A DNA stretch of 52,705 bases from the NCBI GenBank assembly GCA_964372115.1, contig CAYJPN010000037.1, positions 1-52,705 of the forward strand, in the 5' to 3' direction. Position numbers and translations under genes: made by a program. Source of the DNA: CG2-30-36-16 sp964372115 (GTDB lineage: Bacteria; Bacteroidota; Ignavibacteria; Ignavibacteriales; Ignavibacteriaceae). The notes below the pieces were generated by a model that was given only the letters and a program-made list of their open reading frames with translations, was not told where the DNA came from and did not search any database. This document shows positions 42,887-51,883 of the stretch, piece by piece (within the stretch, counting starts at the first letter, position 1; every line of letters starts with the position of its first letter).

Positions 42887-43663
42887 ATGAAAAACATAAA
42901 AAAACTTTCCGTTTTGTTCGTTCTCTTTTCAGCCGCTTTGTTATTCGGTCAAACATCCGAAGAAACAATAAAACAGGCGGATGAATTGTCTAAACAAAAA
43001 AAGCATAATGAAGAAATTAATATGCTTCTTGCTGCAGAAAAACAGGACCCTCAAAATTTTGAAATACTCTGGCGAATAAGCCGCGCTTATGTCGACATCG
43101 GTGAACACATGCCGGAAAAAACAGATGATCAAAAAGATGCACAGTCAGGTGTTTATAAAAAAGCGCTCGACTACGCTGAAAAGAGTGTAAAAGCCGGGCC
43201 GGATAAATCGATCACGTATCTTCGCCGCGCAATTGCAAATGGAAGAATAGCTTTGTTCAAAGGTGTTTTTTCTGTTGCCCCGATTGTAAACTCTGTAAAA
43301 GCAGATTGTGAAAAAGCAATAAAATTAAACAACAGCGGAACCTATCACGACGCTCTCTCTCATTATATTCTCGGACGCACTCACGCTAAACTTGCTGAAA
43401 AATGGGCGCCTGCCCGCGCCGTACTCGGACTCGGCTGGGGCGATCTTCAGGTCGGTATTCAGGAATATTTAAAAGCAATAAAAATAAAATCTGACTTTAG
43501 AATGTTTCACCTCGATCTCGCAAAAGCTTATATTGAAGATGATCAATACGATAATGCAAAAGATCAGTTGAAAAAAGTAATGAGCAGCCCGGCTGAAGAT
43601 GAGGACGATGGCGACAGACTTGTTGAGGCAAAAAAATTATACGAGGAAATAAAAAACGAGTAA
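42887..43663 (+). CDS. Secreted TPR-repeat protein
   Basis: A 258-residue exported protein from the ATG at 42887 (MKNIKKLSVLFVLFSAALLFGQ), which gives a signal peptide. The rest contains several tetratricopeptide-like helices (for example GVYKKALDYAEKSVKAGPDKSITYLRRA and IQEYLKAIKIKSDFRMFHLDLAKAYIEDDQYDNAKDQLKKV). It is probably a periplasmic scaffold protein. It is closely coupled to the YhaM-like gene upstream (4 bases) and to the sirtuin downstream (4 bases). Confidence 0.85.
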   Translation: MKNIKKLSVLFVLFSAALLFGQTSEETIKQADELSKQKKHNEEINMLLAAEKQDPQNFEILWRISRAYVDIGEHMPEKTDDQKDAQSGVYKKALDYAEKSVKAGPDKSITYLRRAIANGRIALFKGVFSVAPIVNSVKADCEKAIKLNNSGTYHDALSHYILGRTHAKLAEKWAPARAVLGLGWGDLQVGIQEYLKAIKIKSDFRMFHLDLAKAYIEDDQYDNAKDQLKKVMSSPAEDEDDGDRLVEAKKLYEEIKNE

Positions 43664-43667
43664 TAAA

Positions 43668-44414
43668 ATGACAATCGATAAAGATGTCATTAATATAATT
43701 TCCAATGCCCGCTCAATTGTTTTTTTTACAGGGGCGGGCATTTCTGCCGAAAGCGGAATCCCCACATTCAGGGGAAAAGATGGAATATGGAATAAACTAA
43801 GACCTGAAGAACTCGCCAACTTTGACGCATTTATGCGTAACCCGAAACTTGTATGGGAATGGTACAAGCACCGTATGGAAATAGTTCATAAATCGGAGCC
43901 AAATGCCGGACACACTGCCATAGCGGAAATGCAGAAGCTGTTTGAAGAAGTTACAGTAGTTACGCAAAACATTGATAACCTCCACTACCGCGCCGGGAGT
44001 AAAACAGTACATGAGCTTCACGGCAACATCGAGCGAAATTATTGCGTTAAGTGTAAAAAATTTTTTAACGAAAATTTTGATATTAATCTTGGCGCGCCGA
44101 GATGCGCTAGCGGCGGTTTAATTCGACCGGATGTGGTTTGGTTTGGTGAGTATCTTCCGAAAGACCAATTTACAGCAGGCGAAAATGCCGCCCGCCATTG
44201 CGATCTGTTTTTTATTGTAGGAACCTCCGGTGTTGTTTACCCTGCCGCTTCATTAATATTTACGGCAAAAAGCAGCGGCGCCTTTTTAATAGAAATTAAT
44301 ATTGAACCCACAGAAGTCTCCTCATCAGTACATTATTCATTTTACGGAAAATCGGGAGAAGTTTTACCGGAGATAATCAAGTCAGTAAAAGATTTTAGGA
44401 ACAGTAAAGATTAA
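43668..44414 (+). CDS. cobB: NAD-dependent protein deacylase, sirtuin (CobB class)
   Basis: A 248-residue sirtuin that would remove acetyl or succinyl groups from lysines with NAD. NAD motifs are GAGISAESGIPTFRG and TQNIDNLHYRAG, and the catalytic His is H118 in HELHGN. Y66 and R69 form the YxxR motif of class III (desuccinylase-like) enzymes. Zinc ligands C126 and C129 (CVKC) and C146 are present, but the fourth Cys of the usual CxxCGG is absent (CASGG, Ser148, one residue shorter). The 3' end overlaps the convergent MarR gene by 4 bases. Confidence 0.92.
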   Translation: MTIDKDVINIISNARSIVFFTGAGISAESGIPTFRGKDGIWNKLRPEELANFDAFMRNPKLVWEWYKHRMEIVHKSEPNAGHTAIAEMQKLFEEVTVVTQNIDNLHYRAGSKTVHELHGNIERNYCVKCKKFFNENFDINLGAPRCASGGLIRPDVVWFGEYLPKDQFTAGENAARHCDLFFIVGTSGVVYPAASLIFTAKSSGAFLIEINIEPTEVSSSVHYSFYGKSGEVLPEIIKSVKDFRNSKD

Positions 44415-44857
44415 TTTTTTTTACCGAGTATTTTACAACTGTGCTGAAATACTATCTGTTCCTCCTCCGTTAAAACGTTCATCTCGTCAACTATTACAGC
44501 AAGAACACGTGGAAAACATTTTTCAATTACACTCCGCCCTTCATCGGTTAGATGTATTGTAAAAAACCTTCTGTCTGCATCGTTCTTTTCCCGTCTAACG
44601 AGAAGGTGTTTTTCCAGATTATCAATTACCATCGTAATATTACCGCCACTTTTTAATAATTTTGCGCCGAGTTCTTTTTGAGATAACTGACCGATATGAT
44701 AAATTGCATCGAGTATACCAAACTGGCTTTCTGTTAATCCAAATTCTTTTAAAATAGGTTGCAGCCGCGCCGTTAAACTTTCTGCACATCTGATTAACTT
44801 AATATACGAGTTTAATGCCGTTAGTTCTCGTTTTGTTCCTTTGTAATTTGTTCCCAT
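44411..44857 (-). CDS. MarR-family transcriptional regulator
   Basis: A 148-residue winged-helix protein with the MarR pattern: LTESQFGILDAIYHIGQLSQKELGAKLLKSGGNITMVIDNLEKHLLVRREKNDADRRFFTIHLTDEG spans the winged helix (residues about 40-108), with dimerisation helices at both ends. Target genes are unknown. It stands alone on the minus strand; its own promoter region would be 44858-45053. Confidence 0.92.
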   Translation of the reverse strand: MGTNYKGTKRELTALNSYIKLIRCAESLTARLQPILKEFGLTESQFGILDAIYHIGQLSQKELGAKLLKSGGNITMVIDNLEKHLLVRREKNDADRRFFTIHLTDEGRSVIEKCFPRVLAVIVDEMNVLTEEEQIVFQHSCKILGKKN

Positions 44858-44976
44858 ACTATTCTCAATAAATGTTTAATATCAAACTAAAGTTTGCCCG
44901 ATATTAAATCAATGGTAAAAACATATTTATAACTAATTTAATAATAAATTAATACTGCGTAACAATGGACAAATCA

Positions 44977-44997
44977 CAATCCGTTAGCTAACGGAAC
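44977..44997. repeat. CCGTTAGC-type dispersed element, copy 1
   Basis: Contains the perfect 14-base palindrome CCGTTAGCTAACGG at 44981-44994, flanked by ACAAT on the left and GAACAG on the right. The same sequence with two changes recurs at 48887-48909 on the other strand. Confidence 0.6.
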
Positions 44998-45053
44998 AGC
45001 ATACAATTATTAACGTGTTTCTTTTATTCGTCTATTCTAAGTCAGATAAATTA

Positions 45054-45332
45054 TTACGATCTTTTTGAAGAGAATAAGCTTAAAACAGCAGTAAAAACCA
45101 CCGCTCCAATAATTGCCCAAATTACCGGAAAGCTTTTATTCCCTATATCAAGAATAAAAAGCTCAGGCAATTTCATTTCTCTGGCAATCCATGTTCCAAT
45201 GGCTGCTCCAATAAATCCTACTACAATATTTACGATGCATCCGCCGCGAGAAAAGCCGGTTATTGCTTTGCCAATACTGCCCGTAATTGCTGCAACTATT
45301 AATAACAAAATTAAATCGATAAAAGACATCAT
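45054..45332 (-). CDS. GlsB/YeaQ/YmgE-family small membrane protein
   Basis: A 92-residue membrane protein of the transglycosylase-associated family, with three predicted helices and glycine zippers (LILLLIVAAITGSIGKAITGFSRGG, IVVGFIGAAIGTWIAREM). Members are stress-associated small membrane proteins of unclear function. It lies 8 bases downstream of the lipoprotein gene on the same strand. Confidence 0.9.
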   Translation of the reverse strand: MMSFIDLILLLIVAAITGSIGKAITGFSRGGCIVNIVVGFIGAAIGTWIAREMKLPELFILDIGNKSFPVIWAIIGAVVFTAVLSLFSSKRS

Positions 45333-45340
45333 AACCTCAT

Positions 45341-45898
45341 TTATTGTGGGTAATTTACATTGTTTACAAGAGCTTTAATCAGTACTGAATTTTTCCTAAA
45401 GCCTGTCGTCTCAATAAGTCCGACGCCCGGGGCATATTTAAATATTTCGAACGCATCGGCTATCTGTTTGTTATTCGAATAAACTTCAACAACATCTTTA
45501 AACTTCCCCGCGGGAGAACTAAATGTGCCACCTATGCTGCTTATTTTTGCAGTGAATCCATTTGCCGTTTCCCAACTGTCATCCTTTGATATTTCAAAAT
45601 CAATAAAAAGAAATTCTTCACCTTGATGATAGACATATACTTTATCATCACCTTCTGCCCTGTAGTAGATGGTGTCTGAACTTTGTTGATAGGTTCTGAC
45701 TACTTCCGCGTAAGCAATTCCATCAAAATTTTTATACGCGCTTACTTCAGCAGTCCATTCATTATAACCGTCGGAATATGTCCAATTATTATCTATCCGT
45801 AGTGGAAAGTAATCGGCAACCGACAATTTATTTTCACTGCCATCGTTGCACGAGATGAAACACACCGCGGTTATCATCAAAATTATAATTTGTCGCAC
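45341..45898 (-). CDS. Small lipoprotein, unrecognised
   Basis: A lipoprotein of about 185 residues. I choose the GTG at 45898 (VRQIIILMITAVCFISC); an ATG seven codons later is also possible. The longer frame would extend over the divergent gene's upstream region and is not plausible. The lipobox FISC is followed by a short Asn-rich linker, then a beta-rich domain with many Tyr and Trp strands (YFPLRIDNNWTYSDGYNEWTAEV, SSIGGTFSSPAGKFKDVVEVYSN). This opening resembles extracellular-domain lipoproteins of the Bacteroidota group. No function is assigned. Confidence 0.75.
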   Translation of the reverse strand: MRQIIILMITAVCFISCNDGSENKLSVADYFPLRIDNNWTYSDGYNEWTAEVSAYKNFDGIAYAEVVRTYQQSSDTIYYRAEGDDKVYVYHQGEEFLFIDFEISKDDSWETANGFTAKISSIGGTFSSPAGKFKDVVEVYSNNKQIADAFEIFKYAPGVGLIETTGFRKNSVLIKALVNNVNYPQ

Positions 45899-46067
45899 AT
45901 TTAACTCTTTTATTTGATGAGAAATATAACAAATAAGAAGAAAAGTTTTAGCATTTAAAGTAAAGGTGTAAAACGTAAGAACCGGCAAAAAGCTAAAAAT
46001 ATTTTCGTAAATTTGATCCATAAATTTGAAAACAGTTAATTTTAAAATGAAAGCAACCGGAGCATAG

Positions 46068-48830
46068 ATGAGTAATCCTTTAATAGATTTAAGCAAATTC
46101 GGACAAAGTATATGGTTAGACAATATAAGCCGTGGTATGTTAAATAATGGGGAATTAAAAAATCTTGTTGAAGAAATTGATTTAAAAGGAGTCACAAGTA
46201 ATCCTTCAATTTTTCAAAAAGCTATTTCGCAAGGCAGCGATTATGATGAGCAGCTGATGCAGCTTTTAGCTGAAAACAAACACACCTCGCCAAAAGATTT
46301 ATACGAAGCTTTAGCGGTAAAAGATATTCAGAATGCTGCAGATGTTCTGCTGTCTGTTTACGAAAAGACAAATGGAATTGACGGATATGTAAGTCTTGAA
46401 GTTTCACCCGATCTGGCTTATGATACTGAAGCAACTATTGAAGAGGCGCGTCTTTTGTTCAAGCGGGTAAATAAACCAAATGTGATGATAAAAATTCCAG
46501 CTACCCTCCAGGGTTTACCTGCGATAAAAAAAGCAATCAGCGAAGGAATTAATGTAAATGTTACGCTTATTTTCTCTCCCAAAATGTATGAAGAAGTTGT
46601 CGACGCATTTATAAGCGGGCTCGAAGATCGAGCATCGAATGGACAATCGATAAATAATGTGGCATCTGTTGCAAGTTTTTTCATAAGCAGAATTGATAGT
46701 CTTGTTGATAAACTTCTCGAAGAAAAAGGAAATAAAGCGCTGCAAGGCAGAGCGGCAATCGATAACGCAAAACTCGTTTATCAAACCGGTAAAAAATTAT
46801 TTGTTTCCGAACGTTTTAAAAAACTTGAAAAAATAGGCGCACAAAAACAGCGCTTACTTTGGGCAAGCACAAGCACAAAAAATCCGGCTTACCCGGATGT
46901 ACTTTATATTGAGGATTTAATTGGCGCCGACACTGTAAATACTATTCCTCCATCTACGCTTGATGCGTATAAAGATCACGGGAAACCGGCAGCGAGAATT
47001 GAAAATGATGTCGATATTGCCGCGGTAAATATGAATAAGATCGAAGAAGCAGGAATTAGTTTTGAAAAGGTTACCGAAAAGTTATTGAACGACGGCGTTA
47101 AACTTTTTGCAGACGCTTTTGTTGATTTGCTCGCTGATGTTGAAAAGAAAAAAGATCGTTTTCTTTCTTTGTTTCCGGAAGTAAACACAAACGCGGAGCT
47201 TAAAAAAAAAGTTGATGCTCGATTAAAATGTTGGGAAGATGAAAATACTTTAAGCCGTTTCTGGAATGCCGACCCAACTGTTTGGAAAGATAAAAAAGAA
47301 GATGATGTAGAACTCTCAAACAGACTCGGCTGGCTTACTCTGCCATATGAAATGCAAAATAAGGTTGCTGATTTAATCTTGTTTGTCGAGGAAGTTAAAA
47401 ATCTTTTTGACGATGTTGTGGTTCTTGGAATGGGCGGCAGCAGTCTTGCGCCGGAAGTATTTTTTAAAACATTTGGCAAACAAGTAGGTTATCCCGCGTT
47501 ATCCGTTTGCGATTCCACTCATCCGGATGCAGTGAAGACGCTTAATGATAAGTTAAATTTGGAACGCACATTATTTATAGTCGCTTCAAAATCGGGCGGC
47601 ACAACTGAAACGATGTCGTTCTTTTATTATTTCTATAATGAATTAAAGCAACTCACCGGCACTCCCGGAAATAATTTTGTAGCTATAACGGATCCCGGTT
47701 CGGGACTTGAAAAACTTGCCGCCGAAAAACAATTTAGAAAAACATTTTTAACACCGGCAAATGTTGGTGGCAGGTTTTCTGCTTTAACTTACTTCGGACT
47801 CGTCCCGGCAGCTTTAATAGGCATAAATGTAAAACGCCTGCTCGACGAAGCAGCTTTAATGCACAACTCATGTAAAAATGGCAATCTGAATTCTAATCCC
47901 GGCGTAAAGCTTGGTGCACTACTCGGAGAATTAGCGCTTGACGGAATAGATAAATTAACCTTTTTATCATCTCAAGATATTTCATCATTCCCCGCCTGGG
48001 TTGAGCAGCTTGTTGCCGAAAGTACAGGAAAAGAAGGAAAAGGAATTCTTCCCGTAACAGATGAAATTTTTTATGAGCCCGACATTTACAGCAAAGATAG
48101 AGTTTTTGTCAATCTTCAACTCAAAGGAGATGAGACAAATAACCGACAATTAAAAATACTTACCGAAGCAGGTTTTCCGGTTATCAACATTTTGTTAAAC
48201 GATAAATACGATCTTGGAAAACAATTTTTCTTGTGGGAAACTGCTACAGCATTGAGTTGCGCCGTGCTAAAAATAAATCCCTTCGATCAGCCGAATGTAC
48301 AGCTTGCGAAAACTTTAGCAAACGAAAGTATGAAAAGTTATAAAGAAACCGGCAAACTTCACGAAGAAAAATCTATCGCCGAAAAAGGGAGCATTTCTGT
48401 CTTTGGTAACGTAACGTTGTTTGATGAAGCGGTGAATAGTTTGATGAAAAATCTTTCATCAAATAGTTACGTTTCAGTAATGGCTTTTATTGCTCCCGAT
48501 AAAAATACAGACGAAGCTTTATCCGGACTCAGGGAAAAACTAACCGATAAATATAAAATAGCTGTTACCGTGGGATACGGACCGAGGTTTTTACATTCAA
48601 CCGGGCAACTGCACAAGGGGGATGGGAACAACGGATTGTTTATACAAATTACATCATCGGCAATAAATAATATTGAAGTGCCAGAAAAAGGATATTCATT
48701 TAATATACTTATTTCGGCGCAGGCGAAGGGAGATATGAAAGCCCTACAAAATAGCGGGAGAAATGTAATTCGTTTTCATATAGAAGGTGACGCTGCCGAA
48801 GGAATTAAAGAAATTACCAAAACTATTTAA
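46068..48830 (+). CDS. Transaldolase/glucose-6-phosphate isomerase fusion
   Basis: A 920-residue bifunctional enzyme linking the pentose phosphate pathway and glycolysis. Residues about 1-365 are transaldolase, with TSNPSIF and the Schiff-base Lys142 in MIKIPAT. Residues about 385-920 are phosphoglucose isomerase, with VVLGMGGSSLAPEVF, IVASKSGGTTETMSFF and NVGGRFSALTYFGLVPAALIG. The same fusion is annotated in other bacteria, so it is a known arrangement. No frameshift is seen at the junction. A hairpin terminator follows 9 bases after the stop. Confidence 0.95.
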   Translation: MSNPLIDLSKFGQSIWLDNISRGMLNNGELKNLVEEIDLKGVTSNPSIFQKAISQGSDYDEQLMQLLAENKHTSPKDLYEALAVKDIQNAADVLLSVYEKTNGIDGYVSLEVSPDLAYDTEATIEEARLLFKRVNKPNVMIKIPATLQGLPAIKKAISEGINVNVTLIFSPKMYEEVVDAFISGLEDRASNGQSINNVASVASFFISRIDSLVDKLLEEKGNKALQGRAAIDNAKLVYQTGKKLFVSERFKKLEKIGAQKQRLLWASTSTKNPAYPDVLYIEDLIGADTVNTIPPSTLDAYKDHGKPAARIENDVDIAAVNMNKIEEAGISFEKVTEKLLNDGVKLFADAFVDLLADVEKKKDRFLSLFPEVNTNAELKKKVDARLKCWEDENTLSRFWNADPTVWKDKKEDDVELSNRLGWLTLPYEMQNKVADLILFVEEVKNLFDDVVVLGMGGSSLAPEVFFKTFGKQVGYPALSVCDSTHPDAVKTLNDKLNLERTLFIVASKSGGTTETMSFFYYFYNELKQLTGTPGNNFVAITDPGSGLEKLAAEKQFRKTFLTPANVGGRFSALTYFGLVPAALIGINVKRLLDEAALMHNSCKNGNLNSNPGVKLGALLGELALDGIDKLTFLSSQDISSFPAWVEQLVAESTGKEGKGILPVTDEIFYEPDIYSKDRVFVNLQLKGDETNNRQLKILTEAGFPVINILLNDKYDLGKQFFLWETATALSCAVLKINPFDQPNVQLAKTLANESMKSYKETGKLHEEKSIAEKGSISVFGNVTLFDEAVNSLMKNLSSNSYVSVMAFIAPDKNTDEALSGLREKLTDKYKIAVTVGYGPRFLHSTGQLHKGDGNNGLFIQITSSAINNIEVPEKGYSFNILISAQAKGDMKALQNSGRNVIRFHIEGDAAEGIKEITKTI

Positions 48831-48838
48831 ACCAAAAA

Positions 48839-48865
48839 GCACGCATATCATGATGATGTGCGTGC
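48839..48865 (+). terminator. Rho-independent terminator of the transaldolase-isomerase gene
   Basis: GCACGCATATCAT and ATGATGTGCGTGC arms (48839-48865) form a stem of about 12 bp including one G-T pair, with a very short loop, followed on the plus strand by ATATTTTTC. Confidence 0.8.
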
Positions 48866-48886
48866 ATATTTTTCTTCATTGCACAT

Positions 48887-48909
48887 TTTTTCGTTAGCTG
48901 ACGGATTGT
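48887..48909. repeat. CCGTTAGC-type dispersed element, copy 2
   Basis: The minus strand reads ACAATCCGTCAGCTAACGAA, matching copy 1 (44977-44997) with two changes. It lies between two convergent transcription units and just after the terminator. Confidence 0.55.
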
Positions 48910-48912
48910 ACC

Positions 48913-49350
48913 TTACAAAGAATGACCTGTGATATAATGTGTTAGTTGGTCAATTGTAAATTCTTTTTCATCTATAATTCCCTTTACAACATCACCGATA
49001 GATATAAGTCCGTTTAGTTTACCATCCTTCATTACAGGAAGATGGCGCACTCTTTTGTTTATCATCAAAGCCATGCATGATTCAACCGAGTCGTCTTCTC
49101 CAACGTAAAGTACGTTATGTGACATAATTTCCTTTACTGGCGCTTCCTTAGACGACTTGCCGAGTATTGCGACTTTTCTCGCATAATCTCTTTCAGAAAT
49201 AATTCCCGATATTTGCTCATCATCAACAACAAGGAGCGCGCCAATATCTTTTTCAGCCAACATTTTTAATGCCTCAAACACGGTGGCGTTTGATGGTATT
49301 GACCAAACGGAACTTCCTTTTTCGGTGAGCATCTCGCGTACAGTTTTCAT
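48913..49350 (-). CDS. Two-CBS-domain protein
   Basis: A 145-residue protein composed of two CBS domains: the first begins TVREMLTEKGSSVWSIPSNATVFEALKMLAEKDIGALLVVDDEQISGIISERDYAR, the second VKEIMSHNVLYVGEDDSVESCMALMINKRVRHLPVMKDGKLNGLISIGDVVK. Such stand-alone Bateman modules bind adenine nucleotides and regulate partner proteins. No partner is evident nearby. Confidence 0.93.
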   Translation of the reverse strand: MKTVREMLTEKGSSVWSIPSNATVFEALKMLAEKDIGALLVVDDEQISGIISERDYARKVAILGKSSKEAPVKEIMSHNVLYVGEDDSVESCMALMINKRVRHLPVMKDGKLNGLISIGDVVKGIIDEKEFTIDQLTHYITGHSL

Positions 49351-49536
49351 ATAACAGTCCTTTCGTTAATGATGATTGCTAACGTATAATAATCTTAGTT
49401 GCTGAATAGAATTTATAGCCGGCGTGTGTGATAATAATGAAACTTTATTAAGAATTCAACACCCAGCAAAATTTTTTTTTTTGATTATTGGAAACACCCG
49501 GAACATGAAATAAAGTTAACGTAAAAATTTGCCGCC

Positions 49537-50745
49537 TCACTTCATTTTGTTTAACACAAGTTCTGCAATTGTGCTTCCGATGCTTATTGACGCTGTAGCG
49601 GCAGGCGACGGCGCATTTAATACATGAACCATTTTTTCCGATTCAACTATTCTAAAATCGTCAACAAGTTTTCCGGTAGTCTCAAGCGCCTGCGCACGCA
49701 CTCCCGCACCGCCGGGATGAATATCTTCTTCTCTGATTTCGGGAATAAGTTTTTGAAGAGCATTTACAAAACGTTTTTTGCTGAAAGAACGAACAAATTC
49801 GTTGATACCCATTTTATAATGCTTCGAAGCCATCATCCAGAAACCGGGATATAAAAACATTTGCGACATATCTTTGCCGGAAAAATCACGGTTGCTATAA
49901 CCTTCGCGTTTAAATGCCAGTACTGCATTTGGACCCGCCTCAACACCGCCATTAATCATCCGCGTAAAATGTACACCAAGGAATGGAAATTTTGGATCGG
50001 GGACCGGATACAATAAATTTTTTATTAAGTATTTTCTCTCCGGTTTTATCTCGTAATATTCACCTCTAAAAGGAATGATTAGCAAATTCGGTTCAACACC
50101 GCAAAGTTTTGCTATTCTATCGGAATATAACCCGCCGCAGTTAATTAAAAACTTACAGTGTATTTCTCCTGAAGTTGTTTCGAGCACAAAATGAGAATCA
50201 TCTTTTTTTAATTTTAAAAACTTGCTTGATGTTTTGATTTCACCCCCTTGTTCTCTAATAATTTTTGCATATGCTTCGGTAACTTGAACATAGTCAACAA
50301 TTCCTGTTTCGGGCACATAAAGTCCGGCGATACCCGCGGCGTGCGGTTCATACTCCTTTATTTCTTCTCCCCGTAATCTTTTTATTCCAATTAATCCGTT
50401 TGCTTTTCCCCTCGATTCAAGCTCATCGAGAAATGGAATTTCATTTTCATTTACCGCCACAACTACTTTCCCGCAGCGGTCATGAGCAATATTATTTTCT
50501 TCGCAAAAGCGGTACATGCTTTCCCTTCCTTCAACACAATTTTTTGCTTTTAACGAACCGGGTTTGTAATACAGCCCTGAATGAATAACACCGCTGTTGT
50601 TGCCGGTTTGATGTGCGGATAATTTTTCTTCCGCTTCGATAATAATTAGAGAGAGGTTTTTATTTTTTAAAATCTGCATTGCAGTCGCGGCGCCTACAAT
50701 ACCGCCGCCTATAATTGCCGCATCGTATATTTTTGTTGTTTGCAT
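49537..50745 (-). CDS. lhgO: L-2-hydroxyglutarate oxidase
   Basis: A 402-residue flavoprotein of the LhgO group of the DAO family. The FAD motif is IIGGGIVGAATAMQIL. The diagnostic stretch NNSGVIHSGLYYKPGSLKAKNCVEGRESMYRFC and the C-terminal AGVRAQALE and APSPAATASISIG motifs match LhgO. It would oxidise L-2-hydroxyglutarate to 2-oxoglutarate, giving electrons to the membrane. The gene stands alone on the minus strand, with a divergent aldo/keto reductase 170 bases away. Confidence 0.92.
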   Translation of the reverse strand: MQTTKIYDAAIIGGGIVGAATAMQILKNKNLSLIIIEAEEKLSAHQTGNNSGVIHSGLYYKPGSLKAKNCVEGRESMYRFCEENNIAHDRCGKVVVAVNENEIPFLDELESRGKANGLIGIKRLRGEEIKEYEPHAAGIAGLYVPETGIVDYVQVTEAYAKIIREQGGEIKTSSKFLKLKKDDSHFVLETTSGEIHCKFLINCGGLYSDRIAKLCGVEPNLLIIPFRGEYYEIKPERKYLIKNLLYPVPDPKFPFLGVHFTRMINGGVEAGPNAVLAFKREGYSNRDFSGKDMSQMFLYPGFWMMASKHYKMGINEFVRSFSKKRFVNALQKLIPEIREEDIHPGGAGVRAQALETTGKLVDDFRIVESEKMVHVLNAPSPAATASISIGSTIAELVLNKMK

Positions 50746-50914
50746 ATCTAAAAGGATTTAATTAAAAAATATTTCATCAACATTCGTAAAACTACCATCT
50801 TTTATATAACTTTTCATTAAAACTTTTTGTTTTTTTTATAAGATTGATTTAAGATGTTCAAATCATTAATATCCGTATGGTAATGTTTCACCTGATAATA
50901 AATTACAAAATAAC

Positions 50915-51883
50915 ATGATTAAAAAAACTTTTGCAAAATCAAACGATGAAGTAACTCTGCTTGGTTTCGGATGCTGGGGCATTGGAAAATCTGAGTGGAT
51001 GGGAGCAACAGACAGCGAATCGAAAAAAGCGCTGCTGCGTGCCATTGACGAGGGAATCAATTTTTTTGATACTGCTCTGGCATATGGAAACGGACACAGC
51101 GAACAACTTGTAGGCGAAGCAGAAAAAGAATCAGGCAAACAGATATTTGTCGCGTCCAAAATACCATCAAAAAAATATGAGTGGCCGGCAAATGATTATT
51201 CTACTCTTGATGAATCATTCCCCAAAGAATATATAATTGAAAGTACAGAAAAAAGTCTGCGTAATTTAAAAAGAGATTACATTGATTTAATGCAGTTCCA
51301 TGTTTGGAACGATAAATGGGCTGATGATGATGGTTGGAAAGAAGCTGTTGAAAAATTAAAGAAGCAAGGCAAAGTACGTTTTTTTGGTATTTCTGTAAAC
51401 GACCACGAACCTGAAAATGGAATAAAAGCGGGCAAGACCGGTCTGATAGATTCCTTCCAGGTAATCTTTAATATTTTTGAGCAGAAACCAATGGTTCGGT
51501 TGTTTCCATTTTGTAAAAAAAATAATATTGCGGTTATTGCCCGCGTTCCTTTTGATGAGGGTGCGCTTACCGGCAATATAACCCATAATGTTATATTCCC
51601 TCCCGGAGATTTTAGAAATAATTATTTCCAGGGGAAAAGAAGATCGGAAGTGGAGCTGCGTGTAAAACATATAATGGATGATGTAAAAGATGAGACCGAA
51701 AATATTGCCGAGACCGCACTCCGGTTTATTTCAAGTTTTGATGCGATAACCTCAATAATACCCGGAATGAGAAACGAAAGAAACTTGCTTGCAAACATAA
51801 ATAGTATAAATAAAGGTCCTCTCCAAAAAGATGTTATAGCCCGGTTAAGAGTCCACAAATGGGACAAAAATTTTTATGAATAA
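50915..51883 (+). CDS. Aldo/keto reductase
   Basis: A 322-residue TIM-barrel oxidoreductase. Active-site motifs are present: the N-terminal FFDTALAYGNGHSEQLVG (catalytic Asp and Tyr), Lys in FVASKIP, and the QFHVWN stretch supplying the His. GMRNERNL matches the C-terminal NADPH site. It probably reduces carbonyls with NADPH; substrate unknown. It overlaps the downstream LOG-family gene by 8 bases, so both belong to one transcript. Confidence 0.9.
   Translation: MIKKTFAKSNDEVTLLGFGCWGIGKSEWMGATDSESKKALLRAIDEGINFFDTALAYGNGHSEQLVGEAEKESGKQIFVASKIPSKKYEWPANDYSTLDESFPKEYIIESTEKSLRNLKRDYIDLMQFHVWNDKWADDDGWKEAVEKLKKQGKVRFFGISVNDHEPENGIKAGKTGLIDSFQVIFNIFEQKPMVRLFPFCKKNNIAVIARVPFDEGALTGNITHNVIFPPGDFRNNYFQGKRRSEVELRVKHIMDDVKDETENIAETALRFISSFDAITSIIPGMRNERNLLANINSINKGPLQKDVIARLRVHKWDKNFYE

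Noticed and set aside
45899..46195. N-terminal extension of the 45.3 kb lipoprotein
   Set aside because: It overlaps the start of the transaldolase-isomerase gene on the other strand and would hide the lipoprotein signal inside the protein.
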